A DNA stretch of 64,000 bases from assembly GCA_017644185.1 (NCBI GenBank), contig JAEPMA010000007.1, forward strand, positions 186,001 through 250,000, written 5' to 3'. The notes below the pieces were generated by a model. That model was not told the DNA's origin. It did not search any database and saw only the letters and a list, made by a program, of their open reading frames with translations. The DNA is from Rhodospirillales bacterium. GTDB taxonomy: Bacteria; Pseudomonadota; Alphaproteobacteria; Rhodospirillales; Casp-alpha2. The translations under genes and the position numbers were made by a program. Within the stretch, counting starts at the first letter, position 1. Each line of letters starts with the position of its first letter. This document shows positions 44,279 through 53,335 of the stretch, one piece after another.

Positions 44279-45259
44279 ATGTCTCAATCTTCACTTCACG
44301 ACGACGCCATCGTCTTTGATGGCCTGATTATCTCGAACTGGGACGGAGACATTTTCGCCGACATGCGGAAGGGCGGTCTGACCGGCGCCAACTGCACGTG
44401 TTCGATCTGGGAAGGGTTCCGCGACACGATGGTCAACATCGGCAGCTGGAACCGCTGGTTCGACGAACACGGCGATAAAATCGTCAAGGCGCGCACGGCC
44501 GCCGACATCCGTCAGGCGAAAAAGGATGGTAAGACCGCCATCGTGCTGGGCTTCCAGAACACCAGCGCGTTCGAGGACCGGATCGAGTTCATCAAGATTT
44601 TCAAGGACTGCGGCGTCGGTATCGTGCAGATGACCTACAACACCCAGAACCTGGTCGGGAGCGGGTGCTATGAATCGACCGACAGCGGGCTTTCCGATTT
44701 CGGCCACGAGGTGGTCGCGGAAATGAACCGCGTCGGGATATTGTGCGATCTCAGTCATGTCGGATCTAAAACGTCGAACGACGTCATCAAGGCGTCGAAG
44801 ATGCCAGTTGCCTACAGCCACTGCCTGCCGCGCGGCCTCAAGGACCATCCGCGCAACAAGACGGATGAAGAACTGAAATTCATCGCCGACAAGGGTGGCT
44901 TCATCGGCGTCACCATGTTCACACCCTTCCTCAAGCGCGGGCCGGAATCGGGGATTCAGGACTACGTCGAAGCAATGGAATACGTGATCAACATCGCGGG
45001 CGAAGACTGTGTCGGTATCGGCACCGACTTCACCCAGGGGTATGGCGATGAGTTCATGGAGTGGATCACCCGCGACAAGGGTTATGCCCGCCGCCTGACC
45101 GAGTTCGGGCCGGTAAAGTTTCCGGACGGGTTCTCGACGATCGGTGATTTCCCGAACCTGACCCAAGGGATGGAGAAGGCGGGCTGGTCGGAAACCCGTA
45201 TCCGAAAAGTGATGGGTGAGAACTGGCTTTCGCTGCTCGAGAACGTATGGGGCGGGTGA
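44279..45259 (+). CDS. Membrane-dipeptidase family (peptidase M19) protein lacking the HxD metal motif
   Basis: This 326-aa protein matches the renal-dipeptidase fold: VGIVQMTYNTQNLVGSGC, GLSDFGHEVVAEMNRVGILCDLSHVG and PVAYSHCLP keep the later metal-ligand histidines. The N-terminal His-x-Asp pair (DGHND in active dipeptidases) is replaced by DGLIIS. A similar N-terminus occurs, from memory, in the dipeptidase encoded next to dgcA in Pseudomonas betaine catabolism. It follows the Liv operon by 28 bp and overlaps the AraC gene, so it belongs to that pathway. Its reaction may differ from dipeptide hydrolysis. Confidence 0.83.
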   Translation: MSQSSLHDDAIVFDGLIISNWDGDIFADMRKGGLTGANCTCSIWEGFRDTMVNIGSWNRWFDEHGDKIVKARTAADIRQAKKDGKTAIVLGFQNTSAFEDRIEFIKIFKDCGVGIVQMTYNTQNLVGSGCYESTDSGLSDFGHEVVAEMNRVGILCDLSHVGSKTSNDVIKASKMPVAYSHCLPRGLKDHPRNKTDEELKFIADKGGFIGVTMFTPFLKRGPESGIQDYVEAMEYVINIAGEDCVGIGTDFTQGYGDEFMEWITRDKGYARRLTEFGPVKFPDGFSTIGDFPNLTQGMEKAGWSETRIRKVMGENWLSLLENVWGG

Positions 45260-46263
45260 GCGCGCCCGTAAGAAACGATTCGGCGGGCCGCTCGGGGTCG
45301 AACGGTGAGGCCCCGTTGAGGCTGGCCGTTCTTCTTCTGCCGCAGTTCACGCTTTCCGCTTTCTCGCTTTTTCTCGATCCGGTTCGATTGGCTTCCGACG
45401 AACGTGACGGCAGTCGTCAGATCCGCTGCAACTGGCGTGTGATGACTTTGAACGGTTTGCCGGTGCGTTCGAGTTGTGGCGTCGAGATGTATCCGACGGC
45501 AAACAAGTTCGAATACAAGGATATCGATTGGTTGGTGGTGGTCGGGGGGCTCACGCAAACCCCCGTTCACGACGACGACCGGGTGCTCGACATCATTCGG
45601 GACGCGGCGGCGCACGATGTCCGCATCATCGGGCTTTGCACAGGCGTCTTCAGCATGGCGGCAGCGGGGATTCTCGGAGGCGAGGCATGTTGCGTGAGCT
45701 GGTTTCACCGCGACGAGTTCGTGTCGCGTTACGATGTCGCCGATGTCGACACGACCCGATTGTTCCGGTTCGGTAAACGCCATGTCACATGCGCCGGCGG
45801 CGTTGGCGCGGCGCATGTTTCGCTTGAAATCATCCGCCAGAAATTCGGCGACGACGCGGCGGAAAAATGCTCCGGCATCATGCTAATGCCGCAGTACTGG
45901 GCGCACGATATGGAACAGCCGATGGCGCAGTTGCTCGGCGTGCGTTCGACCAAGGTGCGCGATGCTCTTAGATATATGGAAGCCAGGATCGACGAACCGC
46001 TCCGAATGCCGGACGTGGCCGATGTCGCCGGGGTATCGGTGCGTCAGCTCGAACGGCTTTTCAGCGCGCATCTCGGGCGCTCGCCCCGGAACGCGATGAC
46101 GCTTTTAAGGATGAAGAAGGCCTGCAATTACCTCGCCGAGACGGACCTTCCTATCATCGAGATCGCGTTGGCGTGCGGTTTTCCCTCGCCATCGCATTTC
46201 GCGGTGACATTCAAGGACGCGTTCGGTATGCCGCCGTCCGAATACCGCCGCCAGCGTTGCTGA
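45247..46263 (+). CDS. GlxA-type AraC-family regulator (DJ-1/PfpI-like plus AraC HTH)
   Basis: A 338-aa protein with an N-terminal class I glutamine amidotransferase-like domain (about 20-185, with GLCTGVFSMAAAGIL at the nucleophile-elbow position) and a C-terminal pair of AraC HTH motifs (about 235-335; MPDVADVAGVSVRQLERLF, FPSPSHFAVTFKDAFGMPPSEYRR). GTG at 45256 overlaps the previous stop in a GTGA junction and is a good alternative start. This architecture includes GbdR, the betaine regulator. It is co-transcribed with the Liv/dipeptidase genes and probably activates them. Confidence 0.88.
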   Translation: MGRVSAPVRNDSAGRSGSNGEAPLRLAVLLLPQFTLSAFSLFLDPVRLASDERDGSRQIRCNWRVMTLNGLPVRSSCGVEMYPTANKFEYKDIDWLVVVGGLTQTPVHDDDRVLDIIRDAAAHDVRIIGLCTGVFSMAAAGILGGEACCVSWFHRDEFVSRYDVADVDTTRLFRFGKRHVTCAGGVGAAHVSLEIIRQKFGDDAAEKCSGIMLMPQYWAHDMEQPMAQLLGVRSTKVRDALRYMEARIDEPLRMPDVADVAGVSVRQLERLFSAHLGRSPRNAMTLLRMKKACNYLAETDLPIIEIALACGFPSPSHFAVTFKDAFGMPPSEYRRQRC

Positions 46264-46280
46264 CGACGCGACCTTTAGAC

Positions 46281-47759
46281 TTAGCCGTGCCCCGCCTCCA
46301 GATTGACTGTGACGCTCTTTTTCTGGGTGAAGCTGTCGAGCATGCTCTCTAGAGAGAACTCGCGGCCGATCCCGCTCTGCTTGTTGCCGCCATAGGACTG
46401 GCCGAGGATCTGGCCGCCGCCCTGGTTGACCTGTACCCAACCCGACTCAATGGCGTGCGCCGTGCGCAAACCTTTGCCGATGTCGTGGGTCCAGACAAAG
46501 GCGGCCAGACCGTAGTGGCTGTCGTTGGCCATGCGGATGACTTCTTCCTCATCCGACCAGCGGATCGCAACCAATACGGGCCCAAAGATTTCTTCCCGCG
46601 CGAGGCGCCAGTCGTTGGTGGCGTCCGCGAAGATCGTCGGGATCGCGAAATTCCCCTTGCTAAGTGGCCCGTCAGACGGCGGCATGCCGCCGGTGACGAG
46701 GCGGGTCGATTTGGTTTCCAAACCTTCCTCGACAAAGCCGCAAACGCGATTGAACTGTTTTTCGTTGATGATCGCGCCCATGTCGGTGGCTTCGTCGAGC
46801 GGGTCTCCGAGCTTCAATGCGTCGGTCTTGGCGACCAGCTTTTCAAGGAACGAGTCGAAGATAGAATCGTGCAGGAACAGCCTTGATCCCGCCGTACATG
46901 ACTGACTCTGGCGCGTGAAGCGCATCGCCATGGACACGCCCTCCGCGACCCAGTCCTCGTCCGCATCGGGGAATACGATGTTCGGGCTCTTGCCGCCGAG
47001 CTCCAACGATACCGGCACGATCCGGTCCGCCGCCGTCCGCATGATTTCCTTGCCCACGTTGGTCGAGCCGGTGAACGACAGCTTCCCGATCCCCGGATGC
47101 CGGGACAGTGCGGCGCCGCACTCGTGGCCGTAGCCGGTGAGAATGTTGAGGACCGAAGGCGGCAGTTCGTTCTGACAGATTTCGGCCAATTTCAGGATGC
47201 ATAAAGGCGCGTCTTCCGCCGTCTTGAGAACGATGGTGTTTCCGGCGCAGAGCGCGGGCGCGATCTTCAACGCGGCCAACATCAGGGGCGCGTTCCAAGG
47301 CACGATGGCGCCGACGACGCCGATCGGCTCACGCCGGGAATAACTGAGGAGATGCTCGCCCAGTGGTACGGTCTCGCCCTTCAATTCGCTCGCCAGCCCG
47401 CCGAAATAGCGGAAGATATCCGCTGTCATGATCGCCTCGGGCCGCGCCTGGGTCCGGATCGCATTGCCGGTTTCCTGGGCGATAATCTGGGCCAACTCTT
47501 CGGCGTGTTCCTCGAGTTTCTCGGCGATCTTCAAAAGCATGCGGCCGCGGGCGCGCGGTTGTTCCTTGCGCCAGGGTTCGAATGCCTTGGTTGCGGCGGT
47601 CACGGCAACGTCCACGTCCTCGGCATCGCCCCGGGGAACGGATGCAAAAATCGTTCGGTTGGCAGGGTTCTGAACTGCGATCGTCTCGCCGTTGGCACTG
47701 TTGGTCCAGTTACCGGCAACCAGCATCTTGTAATGCGCGATCTCGTTGTCTTTGGGCAT
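46281..47759 (-). CDS. NAD(P)-dependent aldehyde dehydrogenase
   Basis: This 492-aa ALDH has the catalytic set N156 (VPWNAP), E253 (LELGGKSPN) and C288 (RQSQSCTAGSR), plus the FTGSTNVGKEI cofactor loop. It is soluble and cytoplasmic and would oxidise an aldehyde to the acid. It lies downstream of the IlvD/Edd-type dehydratase on the same strand, 126 bp away, which suggests that it works on the semialdehyde formed after sugar-acid dehydration. Exact substrate unknown. It converges on the GlxA-type regulator with 17 bp between stops. Confidence 0.9.
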   Translation of the reverse strand: MPKDNEIAHYKMLVAGNWTNSANGETIAVQNPANRTIFASVPRGDAEDVDVAVTAATKAFEPWRKEQPRARGRMLLKIAEKLEEHAEELAQIIAQETGNAIRTQARPEAIMTADIFRYFGGLASELKGETVPLGEHLLSYSRREPIGVVGAIVPWNAPLMLAALKIAPALCAGNTIVLKTAEDAPLCILKLAEICQNELPPSVLNILTGYGHECGAALSRHPGIGKLSFTGSTNVGKEIMRTAADRIVPVSLELGGKSPNIVFPDADEDWVAEGVSMAMRFTRQSQSCTAGSRLFLHDSIFDSFLEKLVAKTDALKLGDPLDEATDMGAIINEKQFNRVCGFVEEGLETKSTRLVTGGMPPSDGPLSKGNFAIPTIFADATNDWRLAREEIFGPVLVAIRWSDEEEVIRMANDSHYGLAAFVWTHDIGKGLRTAHAIESGWVQVNQGGGQILGQSYGGNKQSGIGREFSLESMLDSFTQKKSVTVNLEAGHG

Positions 47760-47885
47760 CCAATCAATCCTTCAACTTAAAACCGAACGGTCGATAACCG
47801 GGTAAATACATGAGCCACGGACGGGCGTACGACTGACATGAGCATCCCGGGGCCCGATGTCAATCAAGCGTGCGAGGATGCGGGC

Positions 47886-49604
47886 TCAGGGCGTCTTCGC
47901 CGTGTAGGGGCGTTTCGCGAGGAATGCGAAATCGGCGCCTTCGTCCGCCTGCGTCACTTGATCCATGTACAACTTCGCGTAGCCCCTCTCTGCGTGCGTG
48001 GTTGCGGGTGCCGACCACGCGGCACGCCGGCGTTCCAGCTCTTCATCCGTGACGTCGAATTCAAGCAATCGTTTCGGCACGTCAAGCCGGACAGTGTCGC
48101 CGGTCTCGACGAACGCCAGGGGGCCGCCCACGGCCGCTTCGGGGGTTGCGTGCAAGACAATGGTGCCGAACGCGGTGCCACTCATCCGGCAGTCCGAAAT
48201 CCGGACCATGTCCTTGACGCCCTGGGCGGCCAGCTTCTTCGGGATCGGTATATAACCGGCCTCGGGCATGCCGGGCGCGCCCTTCGGGCCGGCATTGCGG
48301 AGGATCAATACGTCATCTTTTGAGACGTCGAGATCCGGGGCGTCGATCCGCTCAGCTAGATCTTCAAGAGAGTCGAAAACAACTGCGCGGCCTTCGTGTG
48401 TCAGCAGATCGCCCGAACAGGCCGACTGTTTGATGATGGCGCCGTCGCCGGCCAGATTGCCCTTGAGAAACGCAATGCCACCACCCTTGTGAATCGGATC
48501 GGAAAGCGGTCGGACGATGTTTTGCGTGTGGCCGGGCGGCATAGCTTCGATCTCCTCACCAAGGGTCCGGCCCGTGATGGTCATGCAGTCCAGGTGAAGG
48601 AGCGGTTTGAGTTCGCGCAGGATGGCTGCGGTGCCGCCGGCGCGGTGCAGATCGTCCATATAAAACTGTCCGGTCGGTTTCAGGTCGACCAGCACGGGTG
48701 TCTCCTCGCCCATCCGGTCGAAGGCCTCCATGTCGAGTTCGATCCCGAGCCGTCCGGCGATCGCGGCCAGGTGCACAACCCCATTGGTCGATCCGCCGAT
48801 GGCGAGCAGCATACGAAGGCCGTTCGCAAAGCTTTCCGGGGTGAGAATCTTTGACGGACACAGTCCTTCTTCCGCCATCTTCATCGCCCTCGCCCCTGCA
48901 GCCTCGCCATGACGCAGACGGTCGGCGTGAACGGTCGGAATGGTGGCGCCACCCGGTAACATCATCCCCATGGCTTCCGTCATGAGGGCCATCGTCGACG
49001 CGGTCCCCATCACCCCGCACGTGCCGGCTGTCGGGACAAGGCGGCCTTCGACGCGGTTGATTTCGTCGGCGTCAATGTCGCCCGCTCTATACGAGCCCCA
49101 GAAGCGGCGGCAGTCCGTACAGGCGCCAACCCGTTCCTCACCGTGGGTGCCGGACAACATTGGCCCGGTGGCGACCTGAATGGCCGGGATGTCGGCGCTG
49201 GCAGCGGCCATCAGCTGGGCCGGGACGGTTTTGTCGCAGCCGCCGATCAGCACGCAGGCATCCATTGGGAGCGCGCGCATCATCTCTTCTGTGTCCATGG
49301 ACATCAGGTTGCGCAGGTACATGCTGGTCGGGAACGAGAACGATTCGTGTAATGAGATCGTCGGGAATTCCATCGGAAGCCCGCCCGCCAACATAACGCC
49401 GCGCTTGACCGCTTCGACAATCTTTGGGGCGTTGGCGTGGCAGGCATTGTATTCGGAGAAGGTGTTGGCGATCCCGATGACCGGGCGCGACAGGGCATCG
49501 TCCGAGTAACCCATCGCTTTGATGAAGGCCTTGCGCAGATAGAGGGCGAAACCCTCGTCGCCGTAGTGGGTCAGTCCACGGCGCATGCCGATCTGTTTTT
49601 TCAA
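47886..49604 (-). CDS. IlvD/Edd-family dehydratase, probable sugar-acid dehydratase
   Basis: A 572-aa Fe-S dehydratase. Cluster cysteines are C55 (NACHAN), C123 (GGCDKT) and C196 (TAGTCGVMG); K125 would carry the carbamylated-lysine metal ligand, and DCRMSG holds the active-site serine. The N-terminal RRGLTHYGDEGFALYLRKAF is the style of L-arabinonate and D-xylonate dehydratases rather than IlvD of branched-chain synthesis. With the ALDH downstream it could feed a non-phosphorylating sugar-acid route. It diverges from the GntR/FCD gene, with a 354-bp intergenic region. Confidence 0.87.
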   Translation of the reverse strand: MKKQIGMRRGLTHYGDEGFALYLRKAFIKAMGYSDDALSRPVIGIANTFSEYNACHANAPKIVEAVKRGVMLAGGLPMEFPTISLHESFSFPTSMYLRNLMSMDTEEMMRALPMDACVLIGGCDKTVPAQLMAAASADIPAIQVATGPMLSGTHGEERVGACTDCRRFWGSYRAGDIDADEINRVEGRLVPTAGTCGVMGTASTMALMTEAMGMMLPGGATIPTVHADRLRHGEAAGARAMKMAEEGLCPSKILTPESFANGLRMLLAIGGSTNGVVHLAAIAGRLGIELDMEAFDRMGEETPVLVDLKPTGQFYMDDLHRAGGTAAILRELKPLLHLDCMTITGRTLGEEIEAMPPGHTQNIVRPLSDPIHKGGGIAFLKGNLAGDGAIIKQSACSGDLLTHEGRAVVFDSLEDLAERIDAPDLDVSKDDVLILRNAGPKGAPGMPEAGYIPIPKKLAAQGVKDMVRISDCRMSGTAFGTIVLHATPEAAVGGPLAFVETGDTVRLDVPKRLLEFDVTDEELERRRAAWSAPATTHAERGYAKLYMDQVTQADEGADFAFLAKRPYTAKTP

Positions 49605-49634
49605 CTCGAGTTCCTCCCCATAGAGCCCGGTTTA

Positions 49635-49700
49635 TGTCTGTTCATGACGTCAACAGACACCAGACCCGAACTTGTCCGTTTGTTTGAGAGACAAAACAAA
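49635..49700. promoter_or_regulatory. Two inverted repeats upstream of the dehydratase gene
   Basis: TGTCTGTT (49635-49642) and AACAGACA (49652-49659) form an 8-bp inverted repeat with a 9-base spacer. TTTGTTT (49679-49685) and AAACAAA (49694-49700) form a second repeat of 7 bp. Both lie within 100 bp of the dehydratase start (49604). They may be binding sites for a regulator of the dehydratase/ALDH pair. The rest of 49605-49958 has no gene; its other signal is the repeat at 49879. Confidence 0.45.
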
Positions 49701-49878
49701 TAGGGAGGGGGAAATTAGTCAACAAAATAACGGAATCCATTACTTCTTCACCGCCGGGGATAAGGGTGTGCGGCGCGCGTTATGAAGCGATCCATGTGCG
49801 TTCTGAGGTGCAGTGGTGCGAGGCGCACCAACGTTTCGCGTAGCTATGAAGGTTATATGTAAGTTATATTGTAGGAAT

Positions 49879-49890
49879 ATTGTTGACAAT
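49879..49890. promoter_or_regulatory. GntR/FCD-type operator overlapping a -35-like element
   Basis: ATTGT-TG-ACAAT (49879-49890) is a 12-bp dyad of the type bound by FCD-class GntR regulators. It overlaps TTGACA (49883-49888), a possible -35 element for the gntR gene starting at 49959. No convincing -10 box at 17-bp spacing was found. Autorepression is inferred. Confidence 0.45.
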
Positions 49891-49958
49891 TTTACGGACG
49901 ATTTTAAAGTGCCCATCGCACATTCGGTGAAAAGTCGAAGTGCGTATGGGAGCGTTCG

Positions 49959-50669
49959 ATGTCCAAGAGGCCTAAAACGGCGGCGGCTTCGTCGTCGGCA
50001 AAATCAGCGACAAGAAAAAAGGCCGATGACAATCCGCCTGAATTTCTGATCAACGTGCTGCGGGATCGCATCGCGAACCATGATCTGCCGCCCGGCAGCA
50101 AGCTCCGCGAAAACAGCATTTCCGAAGAGTTCGGTGTCTCCCGGGCGCGCGTCCGCGAAGCCTTCGGCGGTTTGGAGGAGCGCGGCCTGATCGAGCGTAT
50201 TCCGAACAGAGGGGCCGTCGTTACGCGGCTGGAAGCGCCTCAAGTGTTCGAATTGTTCGCCGTGCGTGAAGTTCTGGAAGGGCTCGCCGTTCGCCTTGCG
50301 ACCGAAAATCAGCCGCCCGAGAGCTGGCAGGATTTGGTCGATCTGTTCGATAAGCCGCTGGAGCAAGCCGTCAACGAGAACGATCTTGAATTTTATATCG
50401 AGGCACTCGCGACTCTTCGCACGCGAATGGTGATCGGGGCGGAATCGCAAACCCTCGAAAGTCTGCTCGACAGTATTTACGACCGCACGCGGGTGCTCAT
50501 TCGCCGCCTGGTCATTCTGCCAGGCCGCGCGCGCCAGGGCCTAAAAGAGCACCGCGCCATGCTTGCAGCGATGCGCGCCGGCGACGCCGAAAAAGCGGAG
50601 CAATTGAAACGCGCAAATATCCGCGGCTCCCGCGCGACCTTCGACAAGTTTCAGAAATTCATCCTTTAG
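49959..50669 (+). CDS. GntR-family regulator, FadR/FCD subfamily
   Basis: This 236-aa protein has a Lys/Ala-rich N-terminal tail (1-28), a winged HTH (about 30-95; LPPGSKLRENSISEEFGVSRARVREAF) and an all-helical FCD-like effector domain (about 105-225) with a weak metal-ligand pattern. It is the first gene before the biotin-dependent carboxylase operon, 21 bp upstream, and is probably its ligand-responsive repressor. It diverges from the dehydratase gene, so it might also control that. Confidence 0.88.
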   Translation: MSKRPKTAAASSSAKSATRKKADDNPPEFLINVLRDRIANHDLPPGSKLRENSISEEFGVSRARVREAFGGLEERGLIERIPNRGAVVTRLEAPQVFELFAVREVLEGLAVRLATENQPPESWQDLVDLFDKPLEQAVNENDLEFYIEALATLRTRMVIGAESQTLESLLDSIYDRTRVLIRRLVILPGRARQGLKEHRAMLAAMRAGDAEKAEQLKRANIRGSRATFDKFQKFIL

Positions 50670-50690
50670 TACGACCCAGCAGGAAAAAGC

Positions 50691-52040
50691 ATGTTCAAGA
50701 AAGTTCTCATCGCAAACAGGGGGGTGGTAGCGGTCCGCCTCAGCCGGACATTCCGAAAACTGGGTATCCCTTATGTCGTCGTGTATTCGGAAGCCGACGC
50801 CGACCACCCGTACGTGAAGGAAGCCGACGAAGCGCGTCCCGTCGGTCCCGCGCCGGCGAGGGAGAGTTATCTCAATCGCGCGTTGATGGTCGAGATCGCA
50901 AAGGAAACCGGCTGCGATGGGGTGCATCCCGGCTACGGCTTCATGGCGGAAGATCCGATCTTCGCGCAGATGGTCGAGGATGCGGGCATCCGTTTTATCG
51001 GGCCGAGCGCATCGCACATCGAAGCCATGGGCAATAAGGTCAAGGCACGGGAATTGATGGCGGGTGCCGATGTGCCGGTCCTCCCCGCAAGTGGTCCCGT
51101 TGGCGAGGAGGTCAGCGACTTCTCGGCGTATATCGACAAAATCGGCCTGCCGATGTTGATCAAGGCGGCCGCGGGTGGTGGCGGGATCGGCATGCAGCGA
51201 ATATTCGAAGCAGACAAGCTGGCCGGCACCATCGACAAGACCCGTCAGCTTGCGGCACGCGCCTTTGGGGATGGGACGGTTTATCTCGAGCGTTATCTGC
51301 AGGAACCCCGCCACATCGAGTTCCAGATGATCGGCGATGGGAAGGGGAACGTTCGCAACATCTTCGAACGCGACTGTTCGATTCAGCGCCGCCATCAAAA
51401 AGTGATAGAGGAATCGCCGGCCCCGTCCATCGATGCCGAAGTGGTTGGGAAGATGTCGGATATTCTCGTCAACGCGCTCGCGGGATGGAACTACGACAGC
51501 CTCGGTACCGTCGAGATGTTGTTGGATCATGACAGCAACCTCTACTTCCTGGAGACCAACACGCGACTGCAGGTCGAGCATGGTGTGACGGAAGCGGTGA
51601 CCGGTCTCGACCTGGTCGAAGCGCAACTCGGTATTGCGGCCGGAAAGACATTGGACCAGGTGCTACCCACAGATATCTCGACCAGCGGCCACGCCATCGA
51701 GCTTCGGATTTACGCCGAAGACCCGGTGAAGTTCTTCCCGTCGACGGGCACGCTGAACACGTTCAGTGTTCCGGATGTATCGGGCGTGATGACCGAAACC
51801 CACCTGGCCGAGGGCGGCGTGGTGACGCCGCACTACGATCCGATGTTGGCGCTGGTGATCGCCAAGGGTGAAACCCGCGACGACGCGATCGCGCGTTCGA
51901 TTGCGGCGCTCGAAGATTTCGCCGTCGAGGGAGTCAAAACCAACATTCCGTTCCTTCTGAATATGCTGCGTGCCGACGTGTTCCGTGATGTGCGCCATCA
52001 CACGACGTTGGCCGAACAGTTCAGCAAGACGGCCGCATAA
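50691..52040 (+). CDS. Biotin carboxylase subunit
   Basis: A 449-aa ATP-grasp biotin carboxylase without BCCP domain. Motifs: IANRGVVAVRL start, HPGYGFMAE, the glycine-rich ATP loop AAAGGGGIGM, ERDCSIQRRHQK, and LETNTRLQVEHGVTE, where G replaces the usual P. It carboxylates the biotin of a separate carrier, most likely the 73-aa protein at 54892. The gene is followed by a CoA-transferase and two carboxyltransferases, so it serves an acyl-CoA carboxylase. Essential AccC of fatty-acid synthesis is normally next to accB, so this is a separate catabolic copy. Confidence 0.92.
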   Translation: MFKKVLIANRGVVAVRLSRTFRKLGIPYVVVYSEADADHPYVKEADEARPVGPAPARESYLNRALMVEIAKETGCDGVHPGYGFMAEDPIFAQMVEDAGIRFIGPSASHIEAMGNKVKARELMAGADVPVLPASGPVGEEVSDFSAYIDKIGLPMLIKAAAGGGGIGMQRIFEADKLAGTIDKTRQLAARAFGDGTVYLERYLQEPRHIEFQMIGDGKGNVRNIFERDCSIQRRHQKVIEESPAPSIDAEVVGKMSDILVNALAGWNYDSLGTVEMLLDHDSNLYFLETNTRLQVEHGVTEAVTGLDLVEAQLGIAAGKTLDQVLPTDISTSGHAIELRIYAEDPVKFFPSTGTLNTFSVPDVSGVMTETHLAEGGVVTPHYDPMLALVIAKGETRDDAIARSIAALEDFAVEGVKTNIPFLLNMLRADVFRDVRHHTTLAEQFSKTAA

Positions 52041-52093
52041 TAAAAAAGAAGGTTTGGGACGAGGGGGAACAACAAGATGAAAAGGCAAATCAG

Positions 52094-53335
52094 GTGAGCG
52101 ACGCCGAAAATAAACGTAGCGGGCCGCTCAGCGGCTACACGGTCCTCGAGATGGGATCGACCGTCGCCGGGCCGTTCTGTGGGCGTCTGCTTGCGGATTT
52201 CGGTGCCGAGGTCATCAAGGTAGAGCCGGAAACCGGCGATGCCGTCCGGGCGATGGGGATGCGCGACGAAGAGACGTCGCTCTACGCGTCCAGCATTTTC
52301 CGGAATAAGAAGCTTATCTCCGTCGATCTCAGGACCGAAGAGGGGCGCGCGGTCGTGCGCCGGATCGCGACGCGTGTCGACATCATCGTTGAGAACTTCC
52401 GCCCCGGTACGCTCGAGAAGTGGGGCCTCGGATACGACGATCTGAAAGAAGAGAATCCCGGCCTCGTCATGGTGCGGATCAGTGGATACGGCCAGGATGG
52501 TCCTTACAGTGATCGCGCCGGGTACGGGATTGTTTGCGAGTCTGTTAGTGGGTTGCGTGAACTCAACGGTGATCCGGACCGGCCCCCGCCGCGCATCGCG
52601 ATATCGTTGACCGACTACATCACCGGCCTTTACGCCGCGTTCGGTGCGGTGATGGCGATCAACGAGCGAAACTTCACGAAAAAAGGCCAGGTCGTCGACG
52701 CAGCGCTATATGAATCCGCATTCAGCTTCAACGAGCCTCACGTGCCCGCCTTCTCGCGTCTGGGGTTTGTCGCGACCAGAACGGGTTCGCGGCTCGCCAA
52801 CAACACGCCCAACAATCTCTATTGCGCCAAGGACGGCCGCTATATCCACATCGCAGCGGGTGCTCAGTCCGTGTTCACGCGTCTCGTCAACATCATGGGT
52901 CAGCCTGAACTGCTCGACGATCCCCGGTTCTCGACGGCGCTGGCACGCAATGAAAACCACGAAGCCATCGACGAGATCGTCGGGGCCTGGACGGCGACGT
53001 TGCCGCTCGAGGAATGCGAACAACTGCTGATCGACAACAAAGTGCCGGGTGCGCGCATCTACAACATGCGCGACATCTTCAGCGATCCCCAATACATCGC
53101 CCGCGACATGCTGGTGGAGACAGACGGCGAGGACGGCAAACCGGTCACTCTCGCCGGGATTGTCCCACGTATGTCCGTCAATCCGGGGCGTATCCGCTGG
53201 GGCGGGCGCAAGGTCGGTGCGGATACGAACGATGTCTTGCGTGATGTCGCAGGCCTCGAAGACAGCGAAATCGAAGAATTGAAGGGCAAGGGCGTGGTCT
53301 ACGCGGCCATGCCGAAAGACGGAGCGGCCGAATGA
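52094..53335 (+). CDS. Class III CoA-transferase (CaiB/BaiF family)
   Basis: A 413-aa protein starting at a GTG at 52094. Family marks are GSTVAGPFCGRLLADFGAEVIKVEP (shortened to its opening here), NFRPGTLEKWGLGY and the catalytic aspartate D174 in ISLTDYITGLYAAF. It moves CoA between carboxylic acids in the cytoplasm. Its stop overlaps the start of the first carboxyltransferase gene (ATGA at 53332-53335), so the CoA-activated acid is very likely the substrate of the carboxylase. Confidence 0.9.
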   Translation: MSDAENKRSGPLSGYTVLEMGSTVAGPFCGRLLADFGAEVIKVEPETGDAVRAMGMRDEETSLYASSIFRNKKLISVDLRTEEGRAVVRRIATRVDIIVENFRPGTLEKWGLGYDDLKEENPGLVMVRISGYGQDGPYSDRAGYGIVCESVSGLRELNGDPDRPPPRIAISLTDYITGLYAAFGAVMAINERNFTKKGQVVDAALYESAFSFNEPHVPAFSRLGFVATRTGSRLANNTPNNLYCAKDGRYIHIAAGAQSVFTRLVNIMGQPELLDDPRFSTALARNENHEAIDEIVGAWTATLPLEECEQLLIDNKVPGARIYNMRDIFSDPQYIARDMLVETDGEDGKPVTLAGIVPRMSVNPGRIRWGGRKVGADTNDVLRDVAGLEDSEIEELKGKGVVYAAMPKDGAAE

